The notes under the pieces: generated by a model | Seen by the model: the letters and a program-made list of their open reading frames with translations, nothing else | Told to the model about the DNA's origin: nothing | The model's database searches: none | In this document: positions 13,901 through 24,120 of the stretch, piece by piece | How the letters are laid out: each line of letters starts with the position of its first letter | Numbering within the stretch: position 1 is the first letter of the stretch | NCBI GenBank assembly: GCA_964034945.1 | Contig: OZ035963.1 | Location: 41,129,090 to 41,193,089 of the forward strand | DNA: 64,000 bases | Source of the DNA: Chrysopilus asiliformis | Lineage: Eukaryota > Arthropoda > Insecta > Diptera > Rhagionidae | Direction of reading: 5' to 3' | Made by a program: the position numbers and the translations under genes

Positions 13901-16875
13901 ACAGACTGACAGACTGACAGACTGACAGACTGACAGACTGACAGACTGACAGACTGACAGACTGACAGACTGACAGACTGACAGACTGACAGACTGACAG
14001 ACTGACAGACTGACAGACTGACAGACTGACAGACTGACAGACTGACAGACTGACAGACTGACAGACTGACAGACTGACAGACTGACAGACTGACAGACTG
14101 ACAGACTGACAGACTGACAGACTGACAGACTGACAGACTGACAGACTGACAGACTGACAGACTGACAGACTGACAGACTGACAGACTGACAGACTGACAG
14201 ACTGACAGACTGACAGACTGACAGACTGACAGACTGACAGACTGACAGACTGACAGACTGACAGACTGACAGACTGACAGACTGACAGACTGACAGACTG
14301 ACAGACTGACAGACTGACAGACTGACAGACTGACAGACTGACAGACTGACAGACTGACAGACTGACAGACTGACAGACTGACAGACTGACAGACTGACAG
14401 ACTGACAGACTGACAGACTGACAGACTGACAGACTGACAGACTGACAGACTGACAGACTGACAGACTGACAGACTGACAGACTGACAGACTGACAGACTG
14501 ACAGACTGACAGACTGACAGACTGACAGACTGACAGACTGACAGACTGACAGACTGACAGACTGACAGACTGACAGACTGACAGACTGACAGACTGACAG
14601 ACTGACAGACTGACAGACTGACAGACTGACAGACTGACAGACTGACAGACTGACAGACTGACAGACTGACAGACTGACAGACTGACAGACTGACAGACTG
14701 ACAGACTGACAGACTGACAGACTGACAGACTGACAGACTGACAGACTGACAGACTGACAGACTGACAGACTGACAGACTGACAGACTGACAGACTGACAG
14801 ACTGACAGACTGACAGACTGACAGACTGACAGACTGACAGACTGACAGACTGACAGACTGACAGACTGACAGACTGACAGACTGACAGACTGACAGACTG
14901 ACAGACTGACAGACTGACAGACTGACAGACTGACAGACTGACAGACTGACAGACTGACAGACTGACAGACTGACAGACTGACAGACTGACAGACTGACAG
15001 ACTGACAGACTGACAGACTGACAGACTGACAGACTGACAGACTGACAGACTGACAGACTGACAGACTGACAGACTGACAGACTGACAGACTGACAGACTG
15101 ACAGACTGACAGACTGACAGACTGACAGACTGACAGACTGACAGACTGACAGACTGACAGACTGACAGACTGACAGACTGACAGACTGACAGACTGACAG
15201 ACTGACAGACTGACAGACTGACAGACTGACAGACTGACAGACTGACAGACTGACAGACTGACAGACTGACAGACTGACAGACTGACAGACTGACAGACTG
15301 ACAGACTGACAGACTGACAGACTGACAGACTGACAGACTGACAGACTGACAGACTGACAGACTGACAGACTGACAGACTGACAGACTGACAGACTGACAG
15401 ACTGACAGACTGACAGACTGACAGACTGACAGACTGACAGACTGACAGACTGACAGACTGACAGACTGACAGACTGACAGACTGACAGACTGACAGACTG
15501 ACAGACTGACAGACTGACAGACTGACAGACTGACAGACTGACAGACTGACAGACTGACAGACTGACAGACTGACAGACTGACAGACTGACAGACTGACAG
15601 ACTGACAGACTGACAGACTGACAGACTGACAGACTGACAGACTGACAGACTGACGAACTGACAGACTGACAGACTGACAGACTGACGACTGACAGACTGA
15701 CAGACTGACAGACTGACAGACTGACAGACTGACAGACTGACAGACTGACAGACTGACAGACTGACAGACTGACAGACTGACAGACTGACAGACTGACAGA
15801 CTGACAGACTGACAGACTGACAGACTGACAGACTGACAGACTGACAGACTGACAGACTGACAGACTGACAGACTGACAGACTGACAGACTGACAGACTGA
15901 CAGACTGACAGACTGACGAACTGACAGACTGACAGACTGACAGACTGACGACTGACAGACTGACAGACTGACAGACTGACAGACTGACAGACTGACAGAC
16001 TGACAGACTGACAGACTGACAGACTGACAGACTGACAGACTGACAGACTGACAGACTGACAGACTGACAGACTGACAGACTGACAGACTGACAGACTGAC
16101 AGACTGACAGACTGACAGACTGACAGACTGACAGACTGACAGACTGACAGACTGACAGACTGACAGACTGACAGACTGACAGACTGACAGACTGACAGAC
16201 TGACAGACTGACAGACTGACAGACTGACAGACTGACAGACTGACAGACTGACAGATTGACAGACTGACAGACTGACAGACTGACACACTGACAGACTGAC
16301 AGACTGACAGACTGACAGACTGACAGACTGACACACTGACAGACTGACAGACTGACAGACTGACAGACTGACAGACTGACAGACTGACAGACTGACAGAC
16401 TGACAGACTGACAGACTGACAGACTGACAGACTGACAGACTGACAGACTGACAGACTGACAGACTGACAGACTGACAGACTGACAGACTGACAGACTGAC
16501 AGACTGACAGACTGACAGACTGACAGACTGACAGACTGACAGACTGACAGACTGACAGACTGACAGACTGACAGACTGACAGACTGACAGACTGACAGAC
16601 TGACAGACTGACAGACTGACAGACTGACAGACTGACAGACTGACAGACTGACAGACTGACAGACTGACAGACTGACAGACTGACAGACTGACAGACTGAC
16701 AGACTGACAGACTGACAGACTGACAGACTGACAGACTGACAGACTGACAGACTGACAGACTGACAGACTGACAGACTGACAGACTGACAGACTGACAGAC
16801 TGACAGACTGACAGACTGACAGACTGACAGACTGACAGACTGACAGACTGACAGACTGACAGACTGACAGACTGA
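7984..16875. repeat. 8-bp satellite (TGACAGAC)n, block 2
   Basis: About 8.9 kb, roughly 1,100 units. It reads as uniform from 7984 to about 15650. Variants cluster in the right part (about 15650-16340): GACGAAC and GACGACT units with indels, one CAGATTG unit, and two CACACTG units. A 39-nt variant string beginning GACGAACTG occurs at about 15652 and again 263 bp downstream, and a third identical string lies in block 3. The pattern of homogenised core and decayed edge fits unequal exchange. It contains no gene. Confidence 0.99.
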
Positions 16876-17442
16876 ACTCCGCCGTAGCCGGTCCCAAGCC
16901 CGGTTGAGAAAGGAGGAGGGATGATCGTACAGGGAAAGCACTGACCGTTTGTCCAGTCGTGGACATTCCAGTGTCGCAACTGATAAACCGATCACGAAAC
17001 GTAAAACCCAGAAGCGTCGGACCCACATTGGGCGGCTAACTGGTCGGCGTCTGTCACCATGTTAGGTGCGGCCGAAATTTAAGGAACGATTGCCGCCCCC
17101 GCTGTCACACGGGGAGTGCCAGACAAAACACCGCATTTCTTTTCTTTTGATGCGGTGTGAGGAAGGCTGATGTGAGTTTACTCTTCCGATGTGCTGACGG
17201 TGGGGAATCGGCAGGGACCAGCCACCTCGGGCCCTGATCAGGAAGTGTGCATTGGATGTGGAGTAGTGTCTACATTGCCACGGGCGAGCAATGGTCCGTC
17301 CGGAGTCCGGGACTGTTTAAGCGTAGGTCTGAGCCTCAGGGAACTGGGGTAGGAGAAAATCTCCGAGGGTACACCCGTTCTCGGCTAATACGGCCCGCCC
17401 CCCTGCACACGATGCGCTGGATATATACTCATATATAATAAT
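16876..17442 (+). other. LINE-B 5' UTR
   Basis: 567 nt between the satellite and the ORF1 ATG, GC-rich compared with the surrounding genome. The first ~45 nt can fold as nested stems (CTCC with GGAG around CCGG with CCGG). Some R-clade LINEs have 5' HDV-like ribozymes. I cannot demonstrate a ribozyme core here, only short pairing at the terminus. The internal promoter and any translation control would lie here; no motif was recognised. Confidence 0.6.
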
Positions 17443-18920
17443 ATGGATAAAAAAGAAAAAAACATCAAAAACAACGACGAAAACGCCAGGGAGAAAATAG
17501 GAGAAGACCATGCGAACCCTTTTGGGCGAAGCAACATGGTGCAGAGATCTCCCCCCTTAGAAAGGAGTCCCAAATCTCTCTTGCTGGAAAAGAGGAACGC
17601 AACGAGAGACCAGGGCGCAGAGATGGATTCCTCTCAAACTGCAATAGGGCTCTCAACAGGGACACCACAGAGATGGGAACAGGAGAATATGGAGATTTCC
17701 GCCGAAGCGGAAACACCAGAGGAGACACCGCCGAAAGTAGATATGGCGAAAAATACCAAGAACGAAGAAGATGCGTTCTCCAAACTAGGAGTGATGATTG
17801 TGGAGCTCATGGAATATGTAAAGAACCGAAATAATGTACACCATGCCATCAAGGAGCAGATTCGCGCGATTAGAAGGGTCTACAACAAGGCTCGAGAGGA
17901 AACTGAAACTCGAAAAACCGCTCAAATGCCGAAAAAGGAGGAGAGTGCAACGCAAACGACGCCAAAGATAGTGCTTCCTAAACCAGTGCTCAGCATAAAC
18001 CGAACACAAAAAAGGGGAAGAGAGATAACGGGTGACAACCACAGTCGGATGCACACACCGAAGAGACAGAAAGGTTCGCCAAAGAAAGACTCGGGAGAAA
18101 GAAGGGACATGCCAAAGAAGCCCCAAAATCCGACGAAAGAAGAAAAGTCTCAACCAATTAAAGCGGCACAAGGCACAGTCAAAGACGCAAAAAGAAAACC
18201 TCAATCGAGAAGTCGACCAGATGCCATGATAATATCGGCGAAAGGGGAAGCTACATACGCGGAGATTCTTCGTAAAATTAAATCAGACCCTTCTCTTAAA
18301 GAGTTGGGAGATAACGTGAGCCGAATTCGGAGAACGCAAAGAGGCGACCTGCTACTGGAAATCAAGAAGTCGAGTGAGGGGAATAGAGATAGCTACCACA
18401 GCCAAGTAGCGAAATCCCTGGGTCAACAAGCGGAGGTTAAAATGAAAAGGAACGAGACACTAATAGAGTGTAAAGACCTTGACGAGGTAACCACGGAGAC
18501 GGACATCTGCACGGCGCTGATAGACCAGCTTGAAATAGCAGACATACCAGAGACTGCCATAAAGAGCCTTAGAAATGCATACGGTGGTACAAAAACAGCT
18601 ACAATAAGTCTCCGCGAAAAGCACTAGCAGTAGGCAAAATCCGAGTCGGTTGGGTCATCTGCCGCCTTAGGGAAAAGGTGGCATTAAAAAGGTGCTTCAA
18701 ATGTTTCGAGTTTGGTCACATAGCAAGAGTTTGCAACAGCCAACACGATAGATCAGAGCTATGCAGGAGATGCGCAGAGAAGGGCCATATAGCCAAAGAC
18801 TGCAAAAAAATACCCGAATGTATGTTTTGTAAAGAAATAGAAGGCAGAGATAGCAAGCACGTGGCAGGAAGTAGTAGATGCCCAATGTATAAAAGGGCAC
18901 TCAACAAGACATGTCATTAA
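17443..18920 (+). pseudogene. ORF1 (gag-like) with a -1 frameshift before the zinc knuckles
   Basis: The first frame runs 17443-18627 (394 aa, lysine/arginine-rich, low complexity in the middle) and ends at TAG. Re-reading from about 18618 in the -1 frame continues into residues such as ALAVGKIRVGWVICRL, typical of the R1-clade ORF1 segment before the knuckles. Three motifs follow: CFKC and CRRC (both CX2CX4HX4C) and CMFC (CX2CX9HX6C), ending at TAA 18918-18920. The shift lies in GAAAAGCAC. One missing G after AAG would explain it, as would ribosomal slippage. I treat it as a mutation because the run is not a classical slippery heptamer. The end overlaps the ORF2 start by 10 nt. Confidence 0.85.
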
Positions 18921-21907
18921 AACTAGTGCAAATAAATCTAAATCACTGCCAGGCGGCACAAGACTTGCTGTCACAAACTATTTACGAAACCGGGGCTGAT
19001 GTCGCTATAATAAGCGAACCATATAAGAACTTAAATAGCGGCGTGTGGGTAACAGATAAAGGTGGACAAACAGCGATTTGGGCATGCGGAAACCGTGCAA
19101 TACAACAAGGCATGGCAAGCCCGGTGGAAAACTTTGTAAGAGTCAAAATTGGTGGAATTTACATCTACAGCTGCTACGCTCCGCCGAGTGCTACAATTGA
19201 GCAATATAAGCTAATGCTAGATAAATTGGTCATAGATGCAGTTACGCATAATCCAATAATCATAGCTGGCGATTTTAATGCATGGGCGGTTGATTGGGGA
19301 AGTCGAACCACAAATGAAAGGGGACGCATTTTACTGCAGGCATTCTCACGACTAGACGTTGTTCTTGCAAATACAGGAGGCGTAAACACCTTCAGGAGGG
19401 GCGAAGCAGGATCGATAGTGGACCTTACTTTTGTCAGCAACAGTCTTGCAAGAGACTTAAAATGGCGGGTTAGCGAACACTACACTCATAGCGACCATCA
19501 GGCTATCCTGTTCTCCACAGGTCGTGGTAATATACGTGTAAAGCAGCCACGAGTCAAAAAAGTAGGGGCCACTGGTTGGTCGACGAAAAAAATCGACGAG
19601 GACGCTTTCAAAGAGGTCTTACAAGACCAGGAAATAAAAGGATCGGCATCAGAGCAAGCAAAGGAAATCATCTCACGGTTAGAACAAGCATGCGACGCCT
19701 CGATGCCGAGGCGTAGGATAACCCAAAATAGACGGGCGAACTACTGGTGGAACTCCGAGATAAACGATCTTAGAACCGAGTGCCTTCGAGCCAGAAGGCA
19801 GAGTCAACGTGGTAGAGGAAGGACAGATTTCGCAGAACGAGAACAAGCTTATAAGCTAGCGCGAAAAAACCTTCAAGTGGCTATCGTAAAGAGCAAACGT
19901 GAGAGCTTCACCCAACTATGCGAAGAAGCAGACAGAGACCCCTGGGGTGGTGCATACAAAGTGGTTATGTCACGCGTCAAAGGAAAAAGATCGCCACAAG
20001 TCACTTGCCCCGCCTTGTTGAAGGAAATGACTTCATCATTATTCCCTCAACACAGTGCGAATACTCAGACGGAAGTACCATCCCCGTTAGAGGTGGATGA
20101 AATACCCAGGGTGACGAAGGAAGAGCTGCTGGAGGCCTGCAAGAAGCTGGGGGACAATAAGGCACCAGGCCTAGACGGAATCCCGAACAAAGCTCTCAAA
20201 CTCGCGATTAAGGCTGTGCCGGACAGGTTTGCGGATGTATTTAATACATGTGTGTCAGAGGGAGTATTTCCAACGCCCTGGAAGAAACAGAAGCTGATTC
20301 TCATACCAAAGCCAAATAAGCGCCCGGGGGAACCGTCATCTTACCGCCCAATATGTCTACTAGACACGGTGGGTAAACTGCTCGAGCGAATCGTTTACAA
20401 CAGATTACTTCCTATAATCGAGGAAAAGCATGGTTTGTCAGACCGTCAGTTTGGATTCCGAAAAGCGAGATCTACAATTGACGCCATCAGCATGGTAACC
20501 GATCTGGCTAGACGAGCAATTGAAGGAAAAGGTGCTTCGCAAAAATATTGCGCAGTTGTAACGCTGGATATTAGGAACGCATTTAACTCAGCGAGTTGGG
20601 CCCAAATAATGAGCTCGCTATCCGAACTGAACATTCCAGACTATTTATTGAGACTCATAGGAAGCTACTTTACGGAAAGGGAACTATTCTTCGACACGGA
20701 CGATGGTCCGAAAAGGCACAAAGTCACAGCAGGAGTTCCTCAGGGCTCAGTCCTCGGACCCTTACTGTGGAACGTGATGTACAATGGACTACTAGAGCTA
20801 GATGTACCCGAGGAAGTTAAAATCATAGGCTTCGCAGACGACATTGCAGTTGTCGTGGTAGCACGCTTCACAGATGAAGTAGAGTTGTACGTAAATGAAA
20901 CGATGAGTCGAATAAAACAGTGGCTTCAAACCGCTGGACTCGAACTAGCAGAGCAGAAAACTGAAGCTGTGCTGATCAGCAAAAGGCGTAAAAGGGAGAC
21001 AATAAACGTAACTCTAGGAAACCACACAATCCAGTCCAAGGATACCATCAAATACTTGGGGGTGATGATTGACCGAAAACTCAACTTTAAACCTCACCTA
21101 AAATACACAGCTGAGAAGGCATCAATAGTCAGCAACGCGCTCTCAAAGATGATGCCCAATATTGGAGGTCCACGACAGAGCAGAAGGCTTCTAGTCTCTA
21201 GAGTAGTTAGTTCCATCATCTTGTACGCCGCACCAATATGGGCGAACGCAATGCTAAGCACCAAGGTGATCCAAAAGGAAGTAAGAACTGTATACCGGTT
21301 GAGCGCGCTACGAGTATGCAGCGGGTTTCGAACAACGTCAGACCAAGCAGCGTGCGTGATTGCAGGAATGATCCCCATAGACATCCTCGCAGACGAAGCG
21401 CGTCGCTTGTACAAGGGAAAACAAGCGAACCCACAATTGGACAGAAACGAACGGCGGAAGTCGGAACGAGAGGAGTCCGTAAAACGGTGGCAGGAACAGT
21501 GGGAACGAGCGAAAAACGGCCGCTGGACCTACAAGCTAATTCCAAATATAGGAAACTGGTTGAACCGGCATCACGGGGACGTTAGCTTCAACCTAACACA
21601 GTTTTTAACTGGACACGGAGGGTACCGAAAATACTTGCACCGCTTCGGTATCGACGACTCACCAGACTGCCCCAGTTGTACGGGGGTAATGGAAGACCAG
21701 GAACATGTGCTATTCTCTTGTCCGAGATTTGCAACAGAAAGAACAACACTGGAAGCTGCACTCGGTACTAATATAACTGCAGAAAATATAGTAGATGAGA
21801 TGATAAAGTCCCACGAGAATTGGAAAGCTGTGGACATCACAATGCAGTCCATACATATTAAACTGTTAGACGAGGAGCATCTGAGAAAGGCATTCACAAC
21901 CCGATGA
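18911..21907 (+). CDS. ORF2 polyprotein: APE endonuclease, reverse transcriptase, CCHC
   Basis: 998 aa, uninterrupted. The endonuclease is in residues ~1-210 (QINLNHC, ISEPY, GDFNAWAVDWG near 119, SDHQAI near 193). RT motifs are APGLDGIPN near 417, LDIRNAFNSASW, GVPQGSVLGPLLW near 607 and FADD near 640, with Phe in place of Tyr, a common variant. A C-terminal CX2CX8HX4C begins near 919 (CPSC). No RNase H is present. The chosen ATG lies 10 nt inside ORF1 and adds two residues compared with LINE-A ORF2. The intact frame suggests fairly recent activity or trans-complementation of the frameshifted ORF1. Confidence 0.96.
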   Translation: MSLKLVQINLNHCQAAQDLLSQTIYETGADVAIISEPYKNLNSGVWVTDKGGQTAIWACGNRAIQQGMASPVENFVRVKIGGIYIYSCYAPPSATIEQYKLMLDKLVIDAVTHNPIIIAGDFNAWAVDWGSRTTNERGRILLQAFSRLDVVLANTGGVNTFRRGEAGSIVDLTFVSNSLARDLKWRVSEHYTHSDHQAILFSTGRGNIRVKQPRVKKVGATGWSTKKIDEDAFKEVLQDQEIKGSASEQAKEIISRLEQACDASMPRRRITQNRRANYWWNSEINDLRTECLRARRQSQRGRGRTDFAEREQAYKLARKNLQVAIVKSKRESFTQLCEEADRDPWGGAYKVVMSRVKGKRSPQVTCPALLKEMTSSLFPQHSANTQTEVPSPLEVDEIPRVTKEELLEACKKLGDNKAPGLDGIPNKALKLAIKAVPDRFADVFNTCVSEGVFPTPWKKQKLILIPKPNKRPGEPSSYRPICLLDTVGKLLERIVYNRLLPIIEEKHGLSDRQFGFRKARSTIDAISMVTDLARRAIEGKGASQKYCAVVTLDIRNAFNSASWAQIMSSLSELNIPDYLLRLIGSYFTERELFFDTDDGPKRHKVTAGVPQGSVLGPLLWNVMYNGLLELDVPEEVKIIGFADDIAVVVVARFTDEVELYVNETMSRIKQWLQTAGLELAEQKTEAVLISKRRKRETINVTLGNHTIQSKDTIKYLGVMIDRKLNFKPHLKYTAEKASIVSNALSKMMPNIGGPRQSRRLLVSRVVSSIILYAAPIWANAMLSTKVIQKEVRTVYRLSALRVCSGFRTTSDQAACVIAGMIPIDILADEARRLYKGKQANPQLDRNERRKSEREESVKRWQEQWERAKNGRWTYKLIPNIGNWLNRHHGDVSFNLTQFLTGHGGYRKYLHRFGIDDSPDCPSCTGVMEDQEHVLFSCPRFATERTTLEAALGTNITAENIVDEMIKSHENWKAVDITMQSIHIKLLDEEHLRKAFTTR

Positions 21908-22041
21908 GCAGCGAGAGCTGAACCAGCCCCGCGAAGTAATACCAAATGGCAGTCCCGCGGGGTGCATGGACGGAGAAGAAGGTGGTTTTAGCCGGTAAAT
22001 CCGGCATAACCGCTCGGTATCTTTCGAAGATTTCCACCTTC

Positions 22042-22075
<34 letters not shown>

Positions 22076-22079
22076 AAAA
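21908..22079 (+). other. LINE-B 3' UTR with conserved stems and poly(A)
   Basis: About 137 nt plus the A-tail. It has CCCCGCG pairing with CGCGGGG around a loop that starts AAGTAATACC (AAGTAATGCC in LINE-A), a GCCGG/CCGGC hairpin, an ACCG/CGGT hairpin, the conserved TCTTTCGAAGATTTCCACC, and a perfect 9-bp closing stem AGAAGGTGG/CCACCTTCT next to the poly(A). The pairing partners differ from LINE-A but remain complementary, which supports a real RNA fold. Confidence 0.75.
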
Positions 22080-24120
22080 GACTGACAGACTGACAGACTG
22101 ACAGACTGACAGACTGACAGACTGACAGACTGACAGACTGACAGACTGACAGACTGACAGACTGACAGACTGACAGACTGACAGACTGACAGACTGACAG
22201 ACTGACAGACTGACAGACTGACAGACTGACAGACTGACAGACTGACAGACTGACAGACTGACAGACTGACAGACTGACAGACTGACAGACTGACAGACTG
22301 ACAGACTGACAGACTGACAGACTGACAGACTGACAGACTGACAGACTGACAGACTGACAGACTGACAGACTGACAGACTGACAGACTGACAGACTGACAG
22401 ACTGACAGACTGACAGACTGACAGACTGACAGACTGACAGACTGACAGACTGACAGACTGACAGACTGACAGACTGACAGACTGACAGACTGACAGACTG
22501 ACAGACTGACAGACTGACAGACTGACAGACTGACAGACTGACAGACTGACAGACTGACAGACTGACAGACTGACAGACTGACAGACTGACAGACTGACAG
22601 ACTGACAGACTGACAGACTGACAGACTGACAGACTGACAGACTGACAGACTGACAGACTGACAGACTGACAGACTGACAGACTGACAGACTGACAGACTG
22701 ACAGACTGACAGACTGACAGACTGACAGACTGACAGACTGACAGACTGACAGACTGACAGACTGACAGACTGACAGACTGACAGACTGACAGACTGACGA
22801 ACTGACAGACTGACAGACTGACAGACTGACAGACTGACATACTGACAGACTGACAGACTGACAGACTGACAGACTGACAGACTGACAGACTGACAGACTG
22901 ACAGACTGACAGACTGACAGACTGACAGACTGACAGACTGACAGACTGACAGACTGACAGACTGACAGACTGACACACTGACACACTGACACACTGACAG
23001 ACTGACAGACTGACAGACTGACACACTGACAGACTGACAGACTGACAGACTGACACACTGACACACTGACAGACTGACAGACTGACAGACTGACAGACTG
23101 ACAGACTGACAGACTGACAGACTGACAGACTGACAGACTGACAGACTGACAGACTGACAGACTGACAGACTGACAGACTGACAGACTGACAGACTGACAG
23201 ACTGACAGACTGACAGACTGACAGACTGACAGACTGACAGACTGACAGACTGACAGACTGACAGACTGACAGACTGACAGACTGACAGACTGACAGACTG
23301 ACAGACTGACAGACTGACAGACTGACAGACTGACAGACTGACAGACTGACAGACTGACAGACTGACAGACTGACAGACTGACAGACTGACGAACTGACAG
23401 ACTGACAGACTGACGAACTGACAGACTGACAGACTGACAGACTGACGACTGACAGACTGACATACTGACAGACTGACAGACTGACAGACTGACAGACTGA
23501 CAGACTGACAGACTGACAGACTGACAGACTGACAGACTGACAGACTGACAGACTGACAGACTGACAGACTGACAGACTGACAGACTGACAGACTGACAGA
23601 CTGACAGACTGACAGACTGACAGACTGACAGACTGACAGACTGACAGACTGACAGACTGACAGACTGACAGACTGACAGACTGACAGACTGACAGACTGA
23701 CAGACTGACAGACTGACACACTGACAGACTGACAGACTGACAGACTGACAGACTGACAGACTGACAGACTGACAGACTGACAGACTGACAGACTGACAGA
23801 CTGACAGACTGACAGACTGACAGACTGACAGACTGACAGACTGACAGACTGACAGACTGACAGACTGACAGACTGACAGACTGACAGACTGACAGACTGA
23901 CAGACTGACAGACTGACAGACTGACAGACTGACAGACTGACAGACTGACAGACTGACAGACTGACAGACTGACAGACTGACAGACTGACAGACTGACAGA
24001 CTGACAGACTGACAGACTGACAGACTGACAGACTGACAGACTGACAGACTGACAGACTGACAGACTGACAGACTGACAGACTGACAGACTGACAGACTGA
24101 CAGACTGACAGACTGACAGA
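22080..24120. repeat. 8-bp satellite (TGACAGAC)n, block 3
   Basis: About 2 kb of the same satellite, more degenerate than block 2, with many CACACTG, CATACTG, GACGAAC and GACGACT variants. The 39-nt string seen twice in block 2 recurs at about 23413. The array ends in GACAGACAAACAGAAAGAC and then ordinary AT-rich DNA, so this is a true array edge. Confidence 0.98.

Larger units (their letters stand above)
16876..22079 (+). mobile_element. LINE-B: near full-length R1-clade retrotransposon in the satellite
   Basis: A 5.2-kb element with a 5' UTR (567 nt), ORF1 with a frameshift, an intact ORF2, a structured 3' UTR, a 30-A tail with a short CAAAA extension, and then the satellite from GACTGACAG. 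Both flanks are the same 8-bp satellite. The 5' flank ends ...GACTGA, so the target duplication could be 6, 14 or 22 bp and cannot be resolved. It has the same orientation and the same 3' junction phase as LINE-A. ORF2 is only moderately similar to LINE-A, so two families share one target. Confidence 0.94.

Noticed and set aside
7722..17028. Three minus-strand open frames of about 3,000 codons encoding Ser-Val-Cys-Gln-Ser-Val-Ser-Leu repeats, and similar ones over 21866-24215
   Set aside because: They are automatic products of an 8-bp repeat without stops on that strand. All three frames give the same peptide, and they run into LINE antisense sequence. No gene is supported.
1..24120. CRISPR-like regular repeats
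   Set aside because: The period is 8 bp with no spacers; this is a simple satellite in a eukaryotic context.
1..24120. Satellite as the telomeric repeat
   Set aside because: The unit lacks the usual G-rich/C-rich asymmetry and no chromosome end is visible. Kept only as a question for FISH or Bal31 tests.
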